Positions 53,567 through 56,401 of a DNA stretch of 56,401 bases are shown here, one piece after another. The translations under genes were made by a program, and so were the position numbers. Source of the stretch: Nemertoderma westbladi (lineage: Eukaryota; Xenacoelomorpha; Nemertodermatida; Nemertodermatidae); the NCBI GenBank assembly GCA_032718475.1, contig JAUCBJ010004885.1:1-56401 (forward strand), read 5' to 3'. The first letter of the stretch is position 1, and every line of letters begins with the position of its first letter. The notes under the pieces were generated by a model that had not been told where the DNA came from, ran no database searches, and saw only the letters and a list, made by a program, of their open reading frames with translations.

Positions 53567-55271
53567 ATGTCCCTGAACTGTGTTTATCTGTTCGCTGTAA
53601 TTCTCGTGGTATTTGTAACTCACAATCAGTTTGTCAGCTGTTTGGGGGATATGATAAAGATTTTACCAGAAGGGCGGGATTGTTTAATGCGAGGAGACAA
53701 ACTGAAAGTAGTTTGTACTGATAGCCGTATCAGTTATGGATATAATATTAATAACGTGGTCCGATTGGTCCATTGGTCATCATGTACTGCTTTATTCACG
53801 TACCGGTGCACAGAACAGAGGAACAGCTGTTATAGATAGAGACAGCCACACAGTTACATTTACTGTTAGTGAGCTTATAGATGTGTGGGAATATAACGGA
53901 GACATTGACTACGTTTGTTTATGGGGAGATGATGAACAAATTTCAAATCCATTTAGCGTCCAACCTTGTCGAACTCGTTCCTCCGACCTACAATGCGGTT
54001 GTAACGGTGAAGTAGAAACCGGTAACTCTAATTGTCGTTTAATATTCGACTCAAATTCAGGTGAATTCCTAATGGAAACGGACCAATCAAACCCCTTCCT
54101 TGAATGTAAAGCTACTGATTGGTTACCTTCTCCTAAAGAATCTGTTTATCCTAACAACGGCGTATTCCAATGGGTTAACAGCAATAATGAAGATATGAAC
54201 AATAGTTATACCTATGATAAACTTGATTCAGTAGAAATCCTAAAACTAAACCTCCGTGATATAGAAACTAACCCAAGTTTATATAACCAACAAACGTTTA
54301 CTTGCAAGGCTAAAAACGTTGTATCCAATGGGGTTTCTGAGTGCGGCGTTACTATGGTAATAGGGTACTTAGCATCCAATCTTATAATCACTACAGATAC
54401 TAATAAAGCCGTTAACGATATTATTGAAGTACCTGAAGGAGAGGTTATTGTACTAAATGCTGAGTTTATATCTGGTTCGCCTGATAATAACATCACATGG
54501 TTTAGAGTTGCAGATAATGTTACTGATGTTGTAGGAGAAGGACCGACTCTATCAGTTGATATGAATGTACATGACAGCGCCATCTACCGGTATGACGTTT
54601 ACTGTATTCCGTGGAGTGAGGATATTAGTTCTATAAGTGGGAGTGTCCGCGTTGTTATTTCTGTTCCAATTCCTGATACAACAGTTACCAGGATCACGAC
54701 CACTTCAATGTCAGCACACCAAAATCAATCAAGTGACGTTCTAGTACTTGTAGTTGCCATAACAATGCCTATTTTAGTAATTATTATATTCATATTATTT
54801 ATTGTGATAATTTTGTTTTATAAGAGGCTGAAAGGGAGTAAGAAGATTGAGAAGGAAGCCGAATTTTATACAACAATGAATGGCCAGGGAAATGAAAGGG
54901 GGGCAGATAATGTTGCTATGGAAACTGAGTATGACATATATCATCAGTATGAAGTTATAGGCGACGTCAATCAAAACTCTGGAATTTCCAATGCCATACA
55001 GACTACAGGTATATACAGAGATGGTTCCTCCATTCCTCTACCTTTAATATCAGATGGAACAGAAATTGAAAAAGAAATAATTTCTGTAGCCAATAATCAG
55101 AACTCGGAGGAAATCGGAGTGGTTGAAGAACAAGCCAATGAGTTAGCAGATGAGACAAAGAGAAAGGTGATTGAGCCAATCAATGTGGTTGCTGGTGAAA
55201 CAAAAGAAGAGCCAATCAATGTGGTTTCTGGTGAAACAAAAGAAGAGCCAATCTATAAGAATATTGAGTAA
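53567..55271 (+). CDS. Gene C: Ig-like type I membrane receptor, one frameshift
   Basis: Starts at MSLNCVYLFAVILVVF, a signal peptide. Domain 1 (to about residue 135) has EGRDCLMRGDKLKVVC, DYVCLWGD and VQPCRT, so an outer and an inner cysteine pair. Domain 2 (about 140-265) has FLECKATDW and FTCKAKN. Domain 3 (about 270-365) has ITWFRV and YDVYC, but Ala where the first core Cys is expected. A membrane span (about 391-418) and a basic stop (KRLKGSKK) follow, then a tail of about 150 residues with EFYTTM, YDIYHQYEVI, GIYRDG and PIYKNIE, and two 12-residue repeats (EPINVVAGETKE). The frame changes by +1 between about 53740 and 53765: an indel, a sequencing error or an unseen small intron. Otherwise it looks like a single exon. 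A signalling receptor related to genes A and B is inferred; the ligand is unknown. Confidence 0.65.
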
Positions 55272-56401
55272 ATATAGTTAATTATTGTTGCAGCGGTAAT
55301 TGAATTGAAGTTTACTTAATATCACTATTATTACTAACTAATAATATAACTTTAATACAAATATAGGAATAATTTATAACGAACCTGCCTATTAATAGGC
55401 CAGGGTAGTTCTTGTCAAGTGTTGAGCCGTTTAAAAACACGATGTGTGTGTGTGTGTATATATGTATAACCATCCAATATCTCAAAAACTCAAGCAGGTA
55501 CGCAAAAATTTTAATAACAAACTCTCCATAAATTTTGGTTGCGCACAAGACTGTATATTTTTTGTGGCGTTTCGTTCAAGGGGTCACTGAAAAATAGCGG
55601 TTTTGAAAATTTAAAGTCGAATTTCACAAATTTCAACTCGTCGAGTATGCACCAACTTTTTTATTTGAGATATTCAGTCATCTGAGCAACATATTTGAGC
55701 CTCAGAATCTTTTCAAATATCGCTAATCTCGCATAGAACGTCGCCAAAATTTGTTAGTTCGGCAAAAAAACGCACAAATTCGTCTAAAAGAATAAATTAT
55801 TTAGTTGCGGAATAATATGATTTAACGAGAAAAGCCAGCCAGCTGGCTGTAAGGAGACCGTCCATATAGACAAACGTAGTGTTAGTTGTGTCCCTCCTCA
55901 TTCATTATCATCAACTCCCTCCCACCTAACATAGCAGTGAGTAACCTTATAGACTATTGTCATAGGATTCACTGGGAAGAGGTATTCATCTGGTGGTGTA
56001 ATACATTATACAAACTTACAGTTGATGTTTGATTACTGTCTGGGTTACAGGGTTAGAGTGAGATAGTAATCAATTTGGCAAGTAATATACTTCTCTGCAG
56101 TTTGGGCTATCCATTCAATAAATAGTAGTAGCTTACTAGGCCCACATGAGTACCAGCAGCTGGTGTTTCTATCGTTGAGTTGAAGGCAATTATCGTGTTT
56201 TCATTTTCGCTCACTCAGGGTACTGCGATACTGGTTTGAGGGGCAGGTTCGTTTATAGTTTCTAGTGTAAATATATGAAAAATATTGGCAAAAAGTTAAA
56301 ACCTTTTATTTTGGCGTATTATTAAATTAATTAAAATTATAGCGAAATGAGAAGAATGATGTTTAGATCGCGTGATTATTATGATGAGAGGTTGTCCTTT
56401 T
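55272..56401. other. Intergenic region downstream of gene C
   Basis: No gene recognised. (GT)n/(TA)n microsatellite at 55444-55465. AT-rich, then a mixed-composition stretch from 55830 to 56230 with no supported frame. Confidence 0.4.

Overview
This is metazoan genomic DNA, AT-rich and dominated by mobile elements. The evidence is four BEL/Pao LTR retrotransposon copies (a clade known only from animals), two kinds of non-LTR retrotransposon, TTAA-flanked piggyBac-type MITEs, and a receptor-like gene with Ig-like ectodomains, one membrane span and a tyrosine-bearing tail. The repeat style (many GGTACCGGTACC and TAGGCCTA words) suggests a marine invertebrate, but I cannot name the species.

Layout. 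(1) 1-10288: a degenerate, GC-rich minus-strand BEL/Pao element (copy 1). Its gag is unusually long (acidic/basic N-part, hendecad Glu/Arg coil, Asn-rich part, CCHC knuckle), its pol has been cut by an insertion, and an extra CCHC-bearing ORF lies downstream of integrase. (2) 10289-18876: a dispersed repeat, a tRNA-like SINE module, and a LINE fragment split by a young, intact Pao element (11778-18568) with one 1847-codon gag-pol ORF, ACTTG target duplications and an initiator-tRNA-Met-like primer site. (3) 18877-24081: a possible piggyBac transposase remnant, host gene A (minus strand, secreted Ig-like protein with a probable GPI anchor) and a TTAA MITE with an oligo-G end. (4) 24082-30802: a young non-autonomous BEL element (AATTA duplications, LTRs about 99% alike) inserted in a 68-bp minisatellite. 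It has kept gag and replaced pol with an array of small hairpins. (5) 31347-35570: MITE and LINE fragments. (6) 35571-47043: copy 3, a relative of copy 1 with an internal deletion. It is interrupted by a young plus-strand Pao element (37577-45958, GTGGC duplications), whose gag is itself interrupted by a complete 1.56-kb TTAA MITE (38333-39889). (7) 47044-49670: a second copy of the flank seen at 10289-11305, then a LINE reverse-transcriptase fragment. (8) 49703-50794: pseudogene B, a broken paralogue of gene A with a longer 22-residue repeat stalk. (9) 51521-51613: an isolated GC-rich, strongly foldable island followed by a T-run on the minus strand. (10) 53567-55271: gene C, a probable type I membrane receptor whose first domain shares a motif with A and B; one frameshift separates the signal-peptide end from the rest.

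How it fits together. The non-repeat content is a small cluster of related, apparently intronless Ig-like surface-protein genes: anchored (A), decayed (B), and signalling-type (C). Part of the cluster seems to have been copied together with its neighbouring BEL element and flank, since element plus flank plus A-type gene occurs in the same order twice, about 36 kb apart. The loop-like segments and the stalk repeat number are what differ most between A and B. A role in cell-surface recognition is an inference from architecture alone. The retroelements illustrate a full nesting series (LINE cut by Pao; BEL cut by Pao cut by MITE) and several conserved RNA or DNA hairpins.
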